Below, one piece after another: positions 6,609-7,043 of a stretch of DNA of 7,043 bases. The stretch lies in assembly GCA_945878965.1 (NCBI GenBank), contig CAMCUJ010000076.1, positions 1-7,043 on the forward strand. Direction: 5' to 3'. Both the position numbers and the translations under genes were made by a program. The notes under the pieces were generated by a model, which saw only the letters and a program-made list of their open reading frames with translations, was not told the origin of the DNA and searched no databases. Source of the DNA: an uncultured Clostridia bacterium (lineage in GTDB: Bacteria > Bacillota > Clostridia > Monoglobales > Monoglobaceae). Each line of letters begins with the position of its first letter. Within the stretch, counting starts at the first letter, position 1.

Positions 6609-6615
6609 AGAGGTG
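6609..6615 (+). promoter_or_regulatory. Ribosome binding site supporting a TTG start for rimO
   Basis: AGAGGTG lies 7 bases before the TTG at 6623. In the rimO frame a TAG stop occurs at 6608-6610 and no ATG or GTG lies between it and the conserved N-terminal motif, so TTG at 6623 is the only sensible start. Confidence 0.75.
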
Positions 6616-6622
6616 TATAGTA

Positions 6623-7043
6623 TTGAAAAAGGTTTCGGTTGCGTCGCTTGGCTGTTCAAAGAACCTTGTAGATGCCGAACAGATGCTCGGTCTTTTAGAA
6701 AAGAACGGGTTTGAAATAATGGAAAACGAAGAAGATGCAGATATTATAATAGTTAATACCTGTACATTTATTGAAAGTGCAAAGGTTGAATCAATCGATT
6801 GTATACTTGAAATGGCAGGCTATAAAAAGGCGGGAAGAGATAAAATACTTATAGTTACAGGCTGTCTGGCTCAGCGTTATAAGGATGACGTTTTAAAGGA
6901 GATTCCGGAGGTTGACGCTGTAATCGGAACTAATGAGTATGATAAGATTATAGACATTATAAATGATATTTATGACGGAAAATTAAAAACGGTGAATTGC
7001 TGTGAAACGGCTATGACTTGTGATAATTTACCGAGAGTACGTA
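6623..7043 (+). CDS. rimO: Ribosomal protein S12 methylthiotransferase RimO (3' end missing)
   Basis: RimO is a radical-SAM enzyme with two [4Fe-4S] clusters that adds a methylthio group to a conserved aspartate of ribosomal protein S12. The visible 140 residues, of about 440 usual, cover the N-terminal UPF0004 domain. It starts MKKVSVASLGCSKNLVDAEQ (initiator TTG), then has VNTCTFIESAKVESID (44-59), TGCLAQRY (79-86) and GTNEYDKI. Cys11, Cys47 and Cys81 are the three ligands of the auxiliary cluster. SLGCSKNLVDAE and the GTNEYDKI segment favour RimO over the tRNA enzymes MiaB and MtaB. The radical-SAM CxxxCxxC motif and TRAM domain would lie beyond the right edge, and the last base of the window is the first of a split codon. 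It is probably in the recA-recX transcription unit, since I see no usable promoter or terminator in the 60-base gap. Confidence 0.93.
   Translation, partial: MKKVSVASLGCSKNLVDAEQMLGLLEKNGFEIMENEEDADIIIVNTCTFIESAKVESIDCILEMAGYKKAGRDKILIVTGCLAQRYKDDVLKEIPEVDAVIGTNEYDKIIDIINDIYDGKLKTVNCCETAMTCDNLPRVR

Noticed and set aside
6581..6621. Promoter for rimO from TTGACC or TTGACT with TATAGT at 6616-6621
   Set aside because: The spacers are 29 and 19 bases, and the -10 box would overlap the region between the ribosome binding site and the start codon, putting the transcript start inside the gene.
1..7043. Mobile element, CRISPR array, tRNA/rRNA or defence system
   Set aside because: No transposase, integrase, regularly spaced repeats, cloverleaf-like sequence or defence gene was seen; the genes are all core functions in a consistent layout.

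Overview
The window looks like a chromosomal housekeeping segment from a low-GC Firmicute, most likely a member of the Clostridia. The reasons are AT-rich DNA with A/T-ending codons, Gram-positive-type ribosome binding sites, a two-domain CinA, a ThiI without a rhodanese domain next to a cysteine desulfurase, and the order cysteine desulfurase - thiI - cinA - recA - recX - rimO. I cannot name the species from sequence alone.

Layout. On the minus strand, 1-632 holds the N-terminal two thirds of a ROK-family sugar kinase (glucokinase-like) that runs off the left edge. It is divergent from everything else. A 413-base AT-rich gap (633-1045) carries one promoter for each direction and a small leader hairpin. 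All remaining genes are on the plus strand: a group I (IscS/NifS-type) cysteine desulfurase (1046-2191), thiI (2303-3487), cinA (3545-4807), recA (5003-6067), recX (6092-6562) and the first 140 codons of rimO (6623 to the right edge, with a TTG start). Two perfect 7-bp GC-rich hairpins sit in the desulfurase-thiI and thiI-cinA gaps. A heptanucleotide tandem repeat supplies the last seven codons and the stop codon of thiI. A promoter-like region and an inverted repeat precede recA.

How the genes work together. The desulfurase is expected to take sulfur from cysteine and pass it to ThiI for 4-thiouridine in tRNA and/or thiamine thiazole synthesis. CinA probably recycles NMN, a by-product of NAD-dependent DNA ligase. 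RecA and RecX are the recombinase and its modulator. RimO methylthiolates ribosomal protein S12 and needs Fe-S clusters, a possible link back to the desulfurase. The plus-strand genes probably form one or two transcription units: one from the promoter at 890-918, and a second starting before recA.

I see no phage, transposon, CRISPR, toxin, defence or otherwise new system here. The points most worth a second look are the heptamer repeat fused to the end of thiI, the intergenic hairpins, the leader hairpins before the desulfurase and recA, and the lack of a recognisable Gram-positive SOS box before recA.
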